Part shown: piece after piece, positions 43,840 through 55,419 of the stretch | Position numbering within the stretch: the first letter of the stretch is position 1 | Layout: each line of letters begins with the position of its first letter | NCBI GenBank assembly: GCA_029215795.1 | Contig: JARDYH010000004.1 | Location: 218,482,017-218,546,016, forward strand | Direction: 5' to 3' | Source of the DNA: Anniella stebbinsi | Taxonomy: Eukaryota > Chordata > Lepidosauria > Squamata > Anniellidae | DNA: 64,000 nucleotides | Position numbers and translations under genes: made by a program | The notes under the pieces: generated by a model | The model's database searches: none | The model's input: the letters and a program-made list of their open reading frames with translations, nothing else | What the model was told of the DNA's origin: nothing

Positions 43840-44504
43840 TCTGTCTTTAATTCCATTAGTTTTGGCTTTGCTTCTATTTATTCCTCACTGGATTCCTTTT
43901 CCATTTCTCTTTCTGCTCTCAATGTTTGAACCTTGTAATTTCTTTTTCCACTTTAATATCATATAATGGAGTTGAATTCTTATTGTGAATGATGATATGC
44001 CCACTAATTATCACCCTGAGAAAATCTAATGGGGAAATTTGTGATTTTTGTGCTATCAATCAACATTTATAGGGAGAAAGTAACGGCACCAGACGGGCCT
44101 TTAACGGAGTTAATGTTTCTTAATGTTCTCTGCAATAAATAAAGTACACCAATGCAAATAAAAATTACCAATTGAATAGCTGGAGACGAGGGGGTGGGAA
44201 GTTGTTAGGAAAGCAATCATTTGGGGAAACAGAGTAAAACGTTCAGTTCATTAGTACAGCTTGTGATGTAGTGGTTTGGAACAAAGATTAATTCTGAATA
44301 GCTGAGACCTTGGGGCGAAGGGGAGTTCTATATCACAGAGGAGGCACAGTTGGCATGGCTATGGGGCTGAAGGGCTTCTTCAGGTTTCCCTCCCCCTTAG
44401 ATCGTTTATAAATTCATGTATGAAGCTCTAAAATAGATGTGGAGCTCTCTTATGTCATGCCCCCATACTTCAACTCCCAACTGATGATATTTATATATAA
44501 ATTA
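43840..44504. other. Intron 2, unique block, candidate conserved non-coding
   Basis: 43950-44240 has no repeat match and includes 'tgctatcaatcaacatttat' and 'acggagttaatgtttcttaa', AT-rich motifs of the kind found in enhancers. Untested. Confidence 0.25.
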
Positions 44505-44962
44505 CATTCATATCCCACTTTTTTCCTCTTGCAAAGAGCCCCTGGCCCTCCTCCTCTCCATTTCATCTTCACAACAACCCTGTGAAGTAGGTTAGCCTGA
44601 GAGTCAGTCAGTGACTAGCCCAAAGTTATAGAATCATCGAATAGTAAAGTTGGAAGGGGCCTATAAGGCCATCGAGTCCAACCCGCTGTTCACTGCAGGA
44701 ATCGACCTTAAAGCATCCCTGACAGATGGCTGTCCAGCTGCATCTTGAATTCCTCTAGTGTAGGAGAGCCCACCTCCTCCCTAGGCCATTGGTCTCATTG
44801 TCATACGGCTCAGGAAGTTTTTCCTGATGTCCAGCCAGAATTTGGCTTTCTCTAACTTGAGCCCATTATTCTGTGTCCTGTACTCTGGTCACCCAGTGAA
44901 TGAGTGGGCAATAGAACCCGGATCGCCTGAGTCCAAGTCCAACACTAACCTCTACACCACAC
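44505..44962 (-). repeat. Sauria-type SINE split by CR1 3' end
   Basis: SINE tail and body at 44505-44629 ('cttcacaacaaccctgtgaa') resume at 44889-44962 ('tcacccagtgaatgagtggg', 'gaacccggatcgcctgagtc'). The interruption is the CR1 fragment. Confidence 0.8.
44630..44888 (-). repeat. CR1-type LINE 3' end nested in SINE
   Basis: 'tagaatcatcgaatagtaaa', 'gttggaaggggcctataagg', through 'cccattattctgtgtcctg'. Inserted into the SINE body. Confidence 0.82.
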
Positions 44963-45287
44963 AGGATCTTTCCAACGCTGCTACTTGATTGCTTTTTAAT
45001 TGGAAATCAAAAAAACAAAAGTGATCCATGTTTTGAAGGTAGAATGTGCAGTGCCAAGGGGTTTCTGCTTTGTGTATGGAACCCCTCCTGAGGAAGGAGG
45101 TTCTGCAAGATGGGCAGGTGGGGGGAAATAAACTGGAATTTGTGTGATCTTGTATCACTTTGGGTTTTGCCTACTTTTGGTGCTTCCCTGTTGTTGGCTG
45201 TGTTCTAAATGGAGATGCTGCAGACGTTGTATGTTCTGGTACTCAGCTATGGCCTTTTCCCCTGTGCACGCTTGAGGATCATGGTAT

Positions 45288-45416
45288 ACGCAGCCTTCCC
45301 AAATCTGGTGCATTCAAGATCTGCTGGACTACAAATCTTATCATCCCCATGCTATCTGTGGATGGTGAGAGTTGTAGTCCAAAACCTCTGTAGTGCACCA
45401 GTTTAGGGAAAGCTGG
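45288..45416. repeat. Family K palindromic repeat
   Basis: Arms 'gcagccttcccaaatctggt' and 'gcaccagtttagggaaagct'. Confidence 0.65.
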
Positions 45417-45720
45417 CCTTGTTGTACATTACCTTCATTTAAACCAGAATGATTTACAGTTGTGACGCAACTCTTAACAATTCATCTCTGTAAAATGTAG
45501 TGAACTTGAGATATGGCTGATAAAAACACCAGCCTGGAGTTGGGAAGATAGATGGCTGCATTGATTGTGGGGCTTAAAGGGCAGGTGTAGCTATGTATTG
45601 AAATGAAAATCCCTGGGAAAGTGGTGGCATAATATCCTTCTCAGGATAGTAGTCTTGACAACCTCAAAAGATTGCATCTGAGCTAGCCCTGTGACCGTGC
45701 ACGCAAGATATTTTTCTCAT
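45417..45720. other. Intron 2, nothing recognised
   Basis: Short unique stretch. Confidence 0.5.
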
Positions 45721-45860
45721 GGAACATAGGAAATTGCCTCAAACCATTGGCCTACCTAGCTCAGTAGTGTCAACACTGGCTGGCAGGGTTTCTTCCAGGA
45801 GTTTCCCTGCCCTGCCTGGAGATACTGGAGATCAAACCTGGGGCTTTCAGCATGCTACTG
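45721..45860 (-). repeat. tRNA-derived SINE fragment
   Basis: 'acctagctcagtagtgtcaa' through 'ccctgcctggagatactgga' and 'atcaaacctggggctttcag'. Reversed SINE body and B-box region. Confidence 0.65.
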
Positions 45861-45884
45861 TAGTTTCCATATACTCCCTCCAAT

Positions 45885-46368
45885 ATCAGAGACAATAAGC
45901 CTATGTATACCAGTTGCTGGGGAGCATGGGCGGGAGGGCGCTGTTGCACTCATGTCCTGCTTTCAGGTTTCCTGTGGGCAGCTGGTTGGCCACTCTGTGA
46001 ACAGAATGCTAGACTAGATGAACCCTGATCCATCAGGGCTCTTATGTTCTTATAGGAACCAAGGATGCCAGCACAGGGTGGCCACGTGTCCTCTGTTTGA
46101 AGGTCTCTCCAGTCAAGATCAAGAATTGTATTGTACACCGTCTAGAGAACTTTGGTTATTGGGTCCCAGGTGTGAAAACACTGGTGAGCATCTTCTTCCA
46201 TAAATGATCCCCCTCCCCAGATGCCTTTGTACACCCGTTGCTGGAGAACTTGGGCGGGAAGCTACTGTTGCGCTCATGTGAGTTTCCCAGGGACAGCTGG
46301 TTGGCCACTTTTGAGTGAACAAAATGCTGGACTAGGTGGATTCTTGGTCTGATCCAGCAGGATTCGTC
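45885..46368 (+). repeat. Two LINE 3' end fragments
   Basis: 45885-46058 and 46214-46368 each carry 'ccagttgctgggga...tgggcggga' type sequence ending 'gatccatcagggctcttatg' and 'gatccagcaggattcg'. Confidence 0.65.
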
Positions 46369-46620
46369 ATAGAATCATAGAATAGTAGAGTTGGAAGGGG
46401 CCTATAAGGCCATTGAGTCCAACCTCCTGCTCACTTCAGGAATCCACCTTAAAGCATCCCTGTCAGATGGCTGTCCAACTGCATCTTGAATGCCTCTATT
46501 TTGGGAGAGCCCATAACCTCCCTGGGTATTGGTTCCATTATCATAACAGTCAGGAAGTTTTTTTCCTGACGTCCAGCCAGAATCTGGCTTCCTGTAACTT
46601 GAGCCCATTATTCCGAGCCC
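46369..46620 (-). repeat. CR1-type LINE 3' end
   Basis: 'agaatcatagaatagtagag' to 'cttgagcccattattccgag'. Confidence 0.8.
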
Positions 46621-46624
46621 ATTA

Positions 46625-47403
46625 TGATATTATGCAAAGAAGGTGCTCTACCACTGAGCTATGGCCCTCTCATACGAAAATTAAAATTACATAGGAATCT
46701 AGGAAGCTGTCTTAGGCCCTTTCTACACCAGGCGTTTCACCTGGGATGCCCCCTGGCTGGTCCTTGTGAGTCCAAGTGATGCACAGGAACTCTCGGGGGC
46801 GGGGGGCATGGGATTTTCCAGAGATCCTAAATCTTCCGCAGTCCCGGGAACTTCCAGAGACCACAGGAGATGTGGCTGCCCATCCTGGGTGCTGTCGCAC
46901 TTACTTGCGAGTAAGTGCGGCAGCACAAATGGGCACAGAGCCGCACTGCGTGGCTCTCTGGCCATCGGGAGGGGGGACACCAATTTCGCCATCCCCAGGA
47001 TGGGAGGGTGGGCGATTTCGCACATGTATATTTTTTTAAGGCTTACTTTTCGCGGTGGAGCGCAAGAGCCCTCTTCCCTGTTTTTTAAAAAACAAAATGG
47101 CGGGCGCAGCAGGCGACGACCTGGGAGGAAGCCGGGTTGTCACGCCCAATGATGTGGATTACTGTGATGATCCCGGAAGCAGGCACTTCCGGGATCGCCG
47201 GCCCTCTACACCCATCTGGTGTAGAAAGGGCCTTATACTGAGTCGTGCCATTGGTCCATCTAGCCCAGTATTGTTGACACTGACCGGCAGCAGCTCTCCA
47301 GGGTTTCAGGCAGGAGTTTTCCTGCCCTACCTGCAGATGCCAGGGATTGAACCTGGGACCTTCTGCATTCAAAGGGGTGCTCTAGCACTGAGCTACGGTC
47401 CCC
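46625..47403 (-). repeat. tRNA-derived SINEs, one split by a MITE
   Basis: 46625-46680 is a fragment (gctctaccactgagctatgg). A second copy has its tail at about 46690-46714 (aggaatctaggaagctgtc) and resumes at 47233-47403, through 'ccattggtccatctagccca' to 'cactgagctacggtcc'. The gap is the family C element. Confidence 0.75.
46715..47232. mobile_element. Family C MITE, 518 bp, perfect TSD TTA
   Basis: Ends GGCCCTTTCTACACC and GGTGTAGAAAGGGCC are exact inverted repeats, flanked by TTA (46712-46714, 47233-47235). Sits in a tRNA SINE. The best-preserved ends of family C; TTA target fits PIF/Harbinger. Confidence 0.9.
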
Positions 47404-48706
47404 CCAAAAAGGGTTTCAATGACCGTTCTTACATTCGCTTTATAGTGTGAGAGTGTTCCCCCAACTGTTGCTAAGGTAACATGAGAAGGCCTGGGCCACG
47501 TAAGAGGAGCCTGAGCAAGGCCTCTCCTCTCTACCACAGCAGCACCAGCATATGGGCCAATGTTGCGCTTATGATTCTACCTTTGGGTCATAGAGAGAGG
47601 AAAGCCAGTACAGCAGTGACTCCTGTGCCATGAGGATTACTCCATTTTGTGTAGGGGAGCTGTCAGTTTTGTGTGGGGAGGCATTGGTCTGAAATTGGCC
47701 ATGCTACAATTTTACACCATTCAGAAACTGGCCTTCCCTTGGGAGCTTCTCTCTCTATCTCTCGTATTTTTGTTTTTGTTCCATGGTGTTTTTAATATAC
47801 TAACACAACAATACAGAAGAAAATAAAGATGGAGAAATGAAGTCACACAAGCAACATAACTGGGAACAGCAAAACTCCTCTACAGTCTTCAGGGGCCATT
47901 TTCAGATAAACGCCTTCCCGATTTGAGAATGAAAACGCCTGAATTGATCCCTTAAGAGAACATATCCAGTGTACTGGCCAAACACTGTGGAAATGTTTTT
48001 AAATATTTGGGTCTAATTAAGTATTCCTTAGAAATAACACTTACACAGGATAATGGTATTGGTTAGCCTGTGCCGATGAAATTTGTTTCCGACGGAACAT
48101 TGTGACCTATTTACTGCATTGCTTGCTAGGGAGCATCTACACGCATAAGCTTTCCTTTTCAGCCTGCAAATATGATGATTACTATGCCTCTGGTCTTCTT
48201 TTTCTAGCTTTTTATCACTGCCATCCTTCATTTTCAAGCTTGTTGTACAGGTAATAAAAGTAATAAATCAAGCCGCTAAAAGGGAAGTGATCATTCATTC
48301 TTTGCGATGTCCTTCAGAGATCTTCCTGTAAAGCTTGGTTCTCTGGGACAGTTTTACTTTGCTTTATGAATCCAAGTGTAAACAGACCTTGGAGGTTTCC
48401 AGAGCGTTGTGTTGAGATTTGCTTCATTAGACAGATCAGCTCTCAGGCGATAATGCTACCGTGGAGTTCCAGGGGCAAAGGTTGCGCTGCAAGTTAGTCA
48501 TGGATTCAGATCTGCTCATTTGCAGTTGAGTAAGTTAAAAGATGGTTGAATGTCACAGTTTAATAGGATCACAGAGTGTGTACTTCATAGAGCATGGATG
48601 GCCACAGCTGACACAGGCAGCAGGAATTTTTTGCAGGGCAATCAAAATTATCAGGGGACTTGACTATCTTCTTTGCAAGGAAAGGCACATCGTTTGGGTT
48701 ATCTTG
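47404..48706. other. Intron 2, unique; candidate conserved non-coding at 47960-48540
   Basis: No repeat match over about 1.2 kb. 'aagtaataaatcaagccgct' and neighbouring low-CpG unique sequence look non-repetitive. Conservation untested. Confidence 0.25.
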
Positions 48707-48837
48707 GGCCCTTTCTACACCATAGGGGTGTAGAGGGAGGGAGGGAGGGCAATCTCGGAAGTACCTAATACACACTATCGGCGCACAGGGACCTGCCGGG
48801 GGCCATCCTCGGCAAAAAGCCTGGTGTGGAAAGGGCC
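48707..48837. mobile_element. Family C MITE, internally deleted (131 bp)
   Basis: Ends GGCCCTTTCTACACC and GGTGTGGAAAGGGCC, flanked by TTG (48704-48706) and TTA (48838-48840). Most of the interior is missing. Confidence 0.82.
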
Positions 48838-48972
48838 TTAGTTTAGGAAGAAGCTGCCAAAAGAGGATCATGATAGAGGTTTGTGAAATTATGCATGGTG
48901 TGGAGAAAAAGTAGAAGTTTTTCTCCATCTTCCCTAATGAGTTTTGCTTTTTTCCCCCGCTCCTCCCTCCCA

Positions 48973-48973
48973 A

Positions 48974-49004
<31 letters not shown>

Positions 49005-49100
49005 TATTTATTACACTTATATACCGCCCCATAGACAAAGCTCTCTGGGCGGTTTACAAAAATTAAAAGATTGAACACTAAAAAGACAATATACAAAATT
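48973..49100 (-). repeat. (ATT)n and retroposon 3' tail
   Basis: (ATT)n at 48973-49000 then 'ccgccccatagacaaagctc' and 'tgggcggtttacaaa'. Confidence 0.7.
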
Positions 49101-49337
49101 TAAACCAAAACAATCACTTTTCCTTTTGTGTTATGTCTTTTAGATTGTAGCCCGAGGGCAGGCATTGTCTCATTATTAAGCCACTCTGGGAGCCTTTTAA
49201 TTTAGCTGAACAACAGGGTAAAAATACTGTGAATAAACACATAATACAGAGTTCAGAGTCATCTGGTGATGCTAACCAGCAAAAGATCCAGGACACAGAA
49301 AGGAAAGTAATTTTTCTTCGTGGCACTGTGTGTTACG

Positions 49338-49862
49338 GAACTTGCTGCCATAGGAGTTGATGACCGCTGGGTTAGATGGCTTTGAAAGGAGATTAGAAAG
49401 ATTCATGAGGGTCTATCAATGGCTACTTGTCATTGATGACTCTAATCAACCTCTTTGGCCAAATCTACACCAAGCAGGATATTGCACTATGAAATCTGTA
49501 TGAAAGCGGTATATAAAAGGCAGGAGCCACACCAAGCAGGAGATAGCAGTGTGAAAGCGGTATATGGTATGTGTCAATGGGCCCCAACAGTTGTCAATAC
49601 ACTTCAGTAGTTGTCAATACACTATAAAGCAGTAGTGTGGCACCTGCCTTTTATATACCACTTGCATACTGCAATATACTGCTTGGTGTAGATGAGGCCT
49701 ATGTTTGGTGTCCCTGAATACCAGCTGCTGGGATCAACACGGCTGTTGTTACTGTGTCTTGTTTGTGGGGTTTTCCGAAGCATCTGGTTGGCTGTTGTGA
49801 GAAACAGGATCTTGGACTTAGATGGACTTTTTGTCTGATCTCTACAGCAGTCGTCTGATGTT
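49338..49862 (+). repeat. LINE 3' end split by a MITE
   Basis: 'tgctgccataggagttgatg' to 49459, resuming after 49702 with 'ggtgtccctgaataccagct' and ending near 'ctgatctctacagcagtcg'. Confidence 0.7.
49460..49702. mobile_element. Foldback MITE nested in LINE end
   Basis: Left 'ggccaaatctacaccaagca', right 'gcttggtgtagatgaggcc', with internal inverted 'gtatataaaaggcagg'. GGCC ends and 3-bp-like target suggest a PIF/Harbinger relative. Confidence 0.65.
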
Positions 49863-50547
49863 TTTATGACAGCACTGGAGATGGTTTGCCCTGAAAAGCT
49901 TAACATAGTCAAGAATACAGAAGCCTTGCAGCTTTGGCACTGTAAATACTAAAACACTTCTGGATCAATGTACCTCTAGCTTGATTAAAGCAATTCTGAT
50001 GACAGTAAACCTGCCTACAGTTTTAGAATAGTATTCCATTCTGACAGAACCACACAACATGACCCAAATTCTACAATTCATAAATTACAGTAGCAGCAAC
50101 CCTGCCCAACATCTCTCCCAAGGATTCCATCACAGAGCCAGCAAATTGCAATCTTCTAATTCTCTTTCAAAATTACATTCACATTAGTTTATTTTTTAAT
50201 TCCCTTCATTTTATATTATTTGTCTCCTGGTATTGCTGAGATCTTCCTCAAACACTTTGCCTTCCTAATCAAGTCCCCCCCCGCGCACCGCCCCCACACC
50301 CATTTCTGCAATTGCCTTTGCTTCATAGCTCTGGTCTTTTGTCGTAATTAGCATGGCAGCATAGATTATAGTAGTTAGCTTGTAAGCATATGTGATGCTA
50401 TCTTCAGGGGATAATTTTAATGATAGCTGCCATGAATAGCTGCATTGCTTCCTGCATGCTGATACTATCACGCTGTGGCAGAATCTCCTACATTTACACT
50501 CAAACTGTACATGATATGTGTACCTGTTTCTATACTCCCCTTTTCAG
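49863..50547. other. Intron 2, nothing recognised
   Basis: AT-rich unique sequence; a C/G-rich run at about 50274-50298. Confidence 0.5.
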
Positions 50548-52317
50548 GGACTATTAGGTGCAATCCTATGTGTGTTAAGAACATAAGAAGAGCCATGCTG
50601 GATCAGACTGAGGGTCCACATAGTCCAGCACTCTGTTCACACAGTGGCCAACCAGCTGTTGACCAGGGACCAACAAAGCAGGACATGGTGCAACAGTACC
50701 CTCCTACCCATGTTCCCCAGCAACTGGTGCACACAGGCTTACTGCCTCTGATACTGGAAGTAGCACATAACCATCAGGGCTAGTAGCCATTGATAGCCTT
50801 CTCCGCCAGGAATTTATTCAACCCCCTTTTAAATCCATCCAAATTGGTGGCCATCACTACATCTTGTGGTAGTGAATTCCATAATTTAATTATGCGTTTT
50901 GTGAAGAAGTATTTCCTTTTATTTGTCCTGAATCTCCCACCAATCAGCTTCATGGGATGTCCTAAGGTACTCGTCTGTTGAGAGGGAGAAAAATGTCCCT
51001 ATCCACATTCTCCACTTCATGCATAATTTTGTACACCTCTATTGTGTCTCCTTAGCCTCCTTTTTTCCAAGCTAAACAATCCCAGTTGTTGTAACCTTCC
51101 ATCATAGGGAAGATGTTCCAGCCCCTTAATCATTGTAGTTGCCCTTTTCTGCACTTTTTCCAGTTCTATAATATCTTTTTTTTGGCGTGGTGACCAGAAC
51201 TGTACACAGTATTCTAAGTGAGGTCACACCATAGATTTATATAGAGGCAGTATGATACTGGCAATTTTATTCTCAATTCCTTTCTTATAATGCCTAACAT
51301 GGAGTTGGCCTTCTTTGCACACTGGGTTGACATTTTCATCGAGCTGTCCACCACAACCCCAAGAACTCTTCCTTGTTTGGTCACTGCCAGCTCAGATCCC
51401 ATCAGGTTATACTTGAAGTTGGGTTTTTTTGCCCCAAAATGCATCACTTTACACTTGCTTACATTGAACCGCATCTGCCATTTGGATGCCCACATCTTGG
51501 AGAGAACCTGTTGGAGCTCTTCACAACCCTTTGTGTTTTAACAACCTTAAATAATTTGGTGTCATCAGCAAACTTGGCCACTTCACCTCTCACTCCTGAT
51601 TCCAGATCATTTATGAACAAGCTGAAAAGAATTGGTCCCAATCCTGATCCCTGTACGACCTCACTATTTACTTCCCTCCATTGGGAGAATTTACCATTCA
51701 TTCATACTCTCTGCTTTCTGTTCTTTAACCACTTACTGATCCATAGGAGGACCTCTCCTCTTATTCCATGACTGTTAAGTTTGTTCAAGAGTCTTTGGTG
51801 AGGGACTTTATCAAAAGCCTTTTGGAAGTCCAAGTAAACAATGTCCACCGGATCACCCCTGTCTACACGTTTGTTGACACTCTCAAAGAATTCTAGAAGG
51901 TTAGTGAGACAAGACTTGCCGTTGTGGCAGCTGTGTTGATTCTTCTTCAGCAGGACATGCCCTTCTATATGCTTACTAATTTTGTCTTTAATAATGCTTT
52001 CAACCAATTTACCTGGAATACTAGCCGCCCTGTAATTTCTCAGACCCCCCCCCCTCCCCCGGATCCCTTTTTAAAAATTGGTGTTACGTTGGTCATCTTC
52101 CAGTCCCCTGGCACAGAGGCTGAGCTTAGGGACGTGTTGCATATTTTTGTTAGAAGGTCTGCAATTTCATATTTGAGTTCTTTGAGAATTCTAGGTTGGA
52201 TACCATCCGGGCCTGGTGTTTAGACATAAAAAAAGTCCTACAGCTCCCAGCATGGCTGGCTGGGGAATGCTGGAAATTGTAGGACTTTCTTTCTATCTAA
52301 ACAGGAATCGGATTGTG
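50548..52317. mobile_element. Family B MITE split by a LINE
   Basis: Left piece 'aggtgcaatcctatgtgtg' (50550-50576) and right piece 'tttagacataaaaaaagtcc' to 'ggattgtgccc' (52220-52314). TTA flanks both outer ends. The LINE went in after the MITE. Confidence 0.75.
50577..52219 (-). pseudogene. CR1/L2-type LINE relic with reverse transcriptase
   Basis: The longest LINE copy here (about 1.6 kb, 5'-truncated). On -, reverse transcriptase motifs appear in order: YLDFQKAFDKVPH (about 51815-51855), QGSGLGPILFSLFINDLE (about 51590-51650), catalytic FADDTKLF (about 51545-51570) and FNVSKCKVMHFG (about 51435-51470). An in-frame TGA separates the first two blocks near 51702, and frames shift afterwards. 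The 3' UTR (50577-51210) ends with the sequence that recurs as isolated LINE ends throughout the window, which identifies their source. A non-LTR element of this type copies its own RNA at the insertion site; this copy is inactive. Confidence 0.88.
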
Positions 52318-52506
52318 CCCTTAATAACTTTGAGGTAGGGCTGAACAGACTGGGATCAGATTTCTGATTGATTTGCAGTAGATCTGATTTTTTAAAAACA
52401 ATAGTGACAATTCTTCCCCCACCCCACACACATTAATAAAAACAGGCTGATTGAGGTGGAGGCAGGATGAAGAATGGATTTTTGTGGGAAAGGACTGCGC
52501 TCAATC

Positions 52507-52553
<47 letters not shown>

Positions 52554-53143
52554 TGGAAATCAAGTCCTAGGCTGTGAAACACCCAGATGTACTCAGTTCC
52601 TTAATTCTGTCATGGCACTATGATTTCCATTTATTTTTTATATTGAAGCACTTCAAACCTGTGAGCAAATCCCAACCAGGTACAGTTGCATATATATTTC
52701 TCATTAATACACACATAAGTACAAAATAACACACACCCTTGCGCACACACTCCTTTTATATCCTGTATAAATTGTATTTTTACTCTTTCATTAGATATTG
52801 AGCTCCTACTTAGGCCGTTTTACTGTAGATGTTCCATAAGCATATTGGTTATAGACTAAGAATTATAATTAGTCAATTCCTTTGTTTCTTTAATGATCTT
52901 TATTTATGATGATGATGATGATGATGATGATGATCTTTTTGTTGCTTTTATTTTGCTGCCTTTATTTTGAAATAAAATAAATTTTAATGATAAAAATGTA
53001 TGCCCTTCCCTCTTTTTAAGCCACTCTTTTGCACTTAGCTTCAACTCAGATATTTATAGGATCGCAGCTGCTTCCCTATAAATATCTACTCTGAAGTAAA
53101 GCCCCAGGTAAGTGGATGTAGGATTGCAGGTTGGAGCTTAGCA
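52318..53143. other. Intron 2, microsatellites
   Basis: (TTA)15 at 52508-52552 and (ATG)10 at 52906-52934. A palindromic fragment at about 53040-53135 ('gatcgcagctgcttcc') is like the one at 25290. No gene. Confidence 0.7.
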
Positions 53144-53328
53144 TAGGCTGACCGTATGAAAAGGAGGACAGGGCTCATGTAACTTTAACAGTTGTAGAGA
53201 AAAGGGAATTTCAGCCAGGGTCATTTGTATGCAATTCGTTCCTGGTGAAATTCCCTCTTCATCACAACTGTTAAAGTTTCAGGCACTATACTAGAGTGAC
53301 CAGAAACAAAAGAAGGCAGGGCCCCTGC
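53144..53328. mobile_element. Family A MITE, truncated
   Basis: TAGGCTGACCGTATGAAAAG, same 'gctcatgtaactttaac' subtype as 3532. It breaks off after the centre ('gagtgaccagaaacaaaag'). Confidence 0.75.
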
Positions 53329-53506
53329 ATTCTCAAAACTAATTTTGTTCTGCAAAGTTTTTCTAGCTATCAAAGAACCCTCCCCTGTCCTTGACTCTTG
53401 TTTATCAAGCCCTGGCCTTTCCCTTCACTGTTGTCCTGCCCAGATCCCATAACTCCTGCATGATGCCATCTTGCTCCGCCGCCCTTTTGAAGCCTTTGGT
53501 CCAACG

Positions 53507-53667
53507 TAGGGTGACCATATGCAAAGGAGGACAAGGCTCCTGTATCTTTAACTGTTGTATTGAAAGGGGAATTTCAGCAGGCGTCAATTGTATGCATGCA
53601 GCACCTGCTGAAATTCCCTCTTCATCACAACAGTTAAAGCTGCAGGAGCTAGACTAGAGTGATCAGT
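53507..53667. mobile_element. Family A MITE, single arm
   Basis: TAGGGTGACCATATGCAAAG to 'ctagagtgatcag'. One hairpin arm. Confidence 0.75.
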
Positions 53668-54185
53668 TCCTCCCCCACCCATATACCAATCTCCTTTATT
53701 TTTGCTAGATGGGCTTTTTAGGCTGGAGGAGTTCAGGATGAATTGTATTCTGGCCTCTCTGGTCTCCTCTGCCTACCAGAACGCCCCCTTCTGTCCTTGG
53801 AGAGGCAGTCAACATAATTCTCTCCATGCTGACTGTGAGGGGCTGTGGGGGTGGATGTCTGACTCCCCTTTCAGACGTCATGGGGTTGTCTCCAACCTCA
53901 AGGGGGGATCTGAGCAATATTACAGTCCCTGGGATGTTTGTCCAGGGACCAGAGGATTGCTCTCTAAGTTACTGATAAATTATATGTATTAATTGGGAAA
54001 AAATCCATAGCAAAATATAGTAGTGGAGGAAAAATTCCAGAAAACATTCTACCCCCACATCGCTGGGCTCAATCCATGGCATGTCCAGTTTAAAGGGCCA
54101 GGGAGGTGGTGGTAGGAAAGACCTCAACCTGAGTCCTTGGAGAGCTGCTGCCAAAGTAGGCGATTCTGGGCTGGATGGACAAATA
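53668..54185. other. Intron 2, nothing recognised
   Basis: A segment at about 53700-53970 resembles 24000-24280 ('gatgggctttttaggctgga' versus 'agacgggctttttagcccat'; 'ctgagcaa', 'aggattg..ctctaag'), so both are probably one dispersed repeat. Confidence 0.45.
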
Positions 54186-54405
54186 GTCAATGTGGTCTAG
54201 TGGCTAAAGTGCTGGACTGGGAGTCGGGAGATCTGGGTTCTAGTCCCCACTCGGCCTTGGAAGCCCACTGGGTGACTTTGGGGCAGTCACAGATTCTGAG
54301 CCCAACCTACCTCATAGGGTTGTTGTTGTGAGGACCTTGGGTTCTTTGGAGGAAAAAAGGCAGGATATAAATGCAATACTGAATGAATGAATGAATGAAT
54401 AAAAC
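54186..54405 (+). repeat. Sauria-type tRNA SINE, full length
   Basis: A box-like 'tagtggctaaagtgctgg', B box-like 'gggttctagtccccact', body 'cactgggtgactttggggca', tail 'ggcaggatataaatgcaata' and (GAAT)n. The best-preserved copy, 210 bp upstream of exon 3. Confidence 0.85.
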
Positions 54406-54615
54406 AGTCTGGCCTAATATAAGGCAGCTTCCTACTTGCTGAACACTGTAGGTTGCAACTGCAAGAAAAGTGACTTCCCTTCATGGACACTTGACTGTGA
54501 ATGCCATGATGGAGCAATCTGTTGCGTATAACACAATTCATTAATGTGCTGCAAATGAATCTGACTTTGCCTTTCTCTCTTTTTCTCCCCCTCTCTTTGG
54601 TCTACTGAATACAAG

Positions 54616-54782
54616 TGAGAAAAAGCTAATCACGGATGCTCTGAGCAGGAACCAATTTCTGAAGAGGCTGGACCTGCAGCAGATCAGAGATATGGTAGAA
54701 TGCATGTACGGCAGGACGTACCAGCAGGGGAGCTATATAATCAAACAAGGGGAGCCTGGCAACCATATATTTGTACTGGCAG
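54616..54782 (+). CDS. PRKG2: PRKG2 coding exon 3: start of cGMP-binding domain A
   Basis: 167 bp, entered in phase 2 and left in phase 1. The acceptor follows a pyrimidine tract (tttctctctttttctccccc) and ends acaag|tgag; the donor is gcag|gttagt. It encodes residues 173-228: SEKKLITDALSRNQFLK, then LQQIRDMVECMYGR, then YIIKQGEPGNHIFVLA. This covers the linker helices and first beta strands of cyclic-nucleotide-binding site A. The ORF that opens in another frame (54700-54915) is a shadow. The match to mammalian PRKG2 is near-complete across the exon, so identity is secure. Confidence 0.95.
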
Positions 54783-54861
54783 GTTAGTAACCATTTCACT
54801 TGTACGTTCAAGTAACGGTTGCTGGGAATTGCGCAGCTACAGCTTTACTTTCATGTTGAGC

Positions 54862-54992
54862 ACCTTAACCTGGTGCTCTCCAGATGTTTGGGATTTCAAC
54901 TCCCATCATGCTTGACCATAGGCCATGTTGGCAGGGACTGATGGAAATTTGTAGTCCAAAGCATCTGGAGAGCAGCAGGTTGGGGAAAGCAC
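54862..54992. repeat. Family K palindromic repeat in intron 3
   Basis: 'accttaacctggtgctctcc' and 'agagcagcaggttggggaaa' are the two arms, 'catgcttgaccataggccat' the centre. Confidence 0.7.
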
Positions 54993-55164
54993 TTTTAATG
55001 TGCCAATGTAAGACGAGACCTGCTGGGATTGGACTGACGGCACATTTAATCCAGAATCTGGTTTCCCCAAAGAGCCAGCCGCATGGTTCCTGGGTAGTCT
55101 ACAAGCAAGGAACAAAGGCAACTGGGCTGCTTCTGAACATGGAGGTTCTGCTTAGCTATTATGC

Positions 55165-55300
55165 AGTGTAGGCTGGTGGCTTTGATGTCAGTGGGATAGC
55201 TCCTTTAGAGTTTTGACTGGTTCTGACTGAAACCCAGAGCGGATTCACCCCCCCCCCCCAACTGACATCAGAACTACCAGGTTCCACTGCTAGTTTTGCA
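55165..55300. repeat. Family I fragment
   Basis: 'taggctggtggctttgatgt', 'agctcctttagagttttgac', 'gattcacccccccccccaac'. The centre is deleted. Confidence 0.6.
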
Positions 55301-55419
55301 GGTGTATCGACTATTACTGATGACTACATTGGAAATTATTTAGTACTCGTAATAATCATTTATATTGGTTTTTAAGTGCCTTCTTGCCTCATTCATCTGT
55401 TGCAACAATCCTGTGAAAT

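Noticed and set aside
43290..43850. ORFs of 113-162 codons
   Set aside because: Inside a family C MITE; no homology and frames overlap on both strands.
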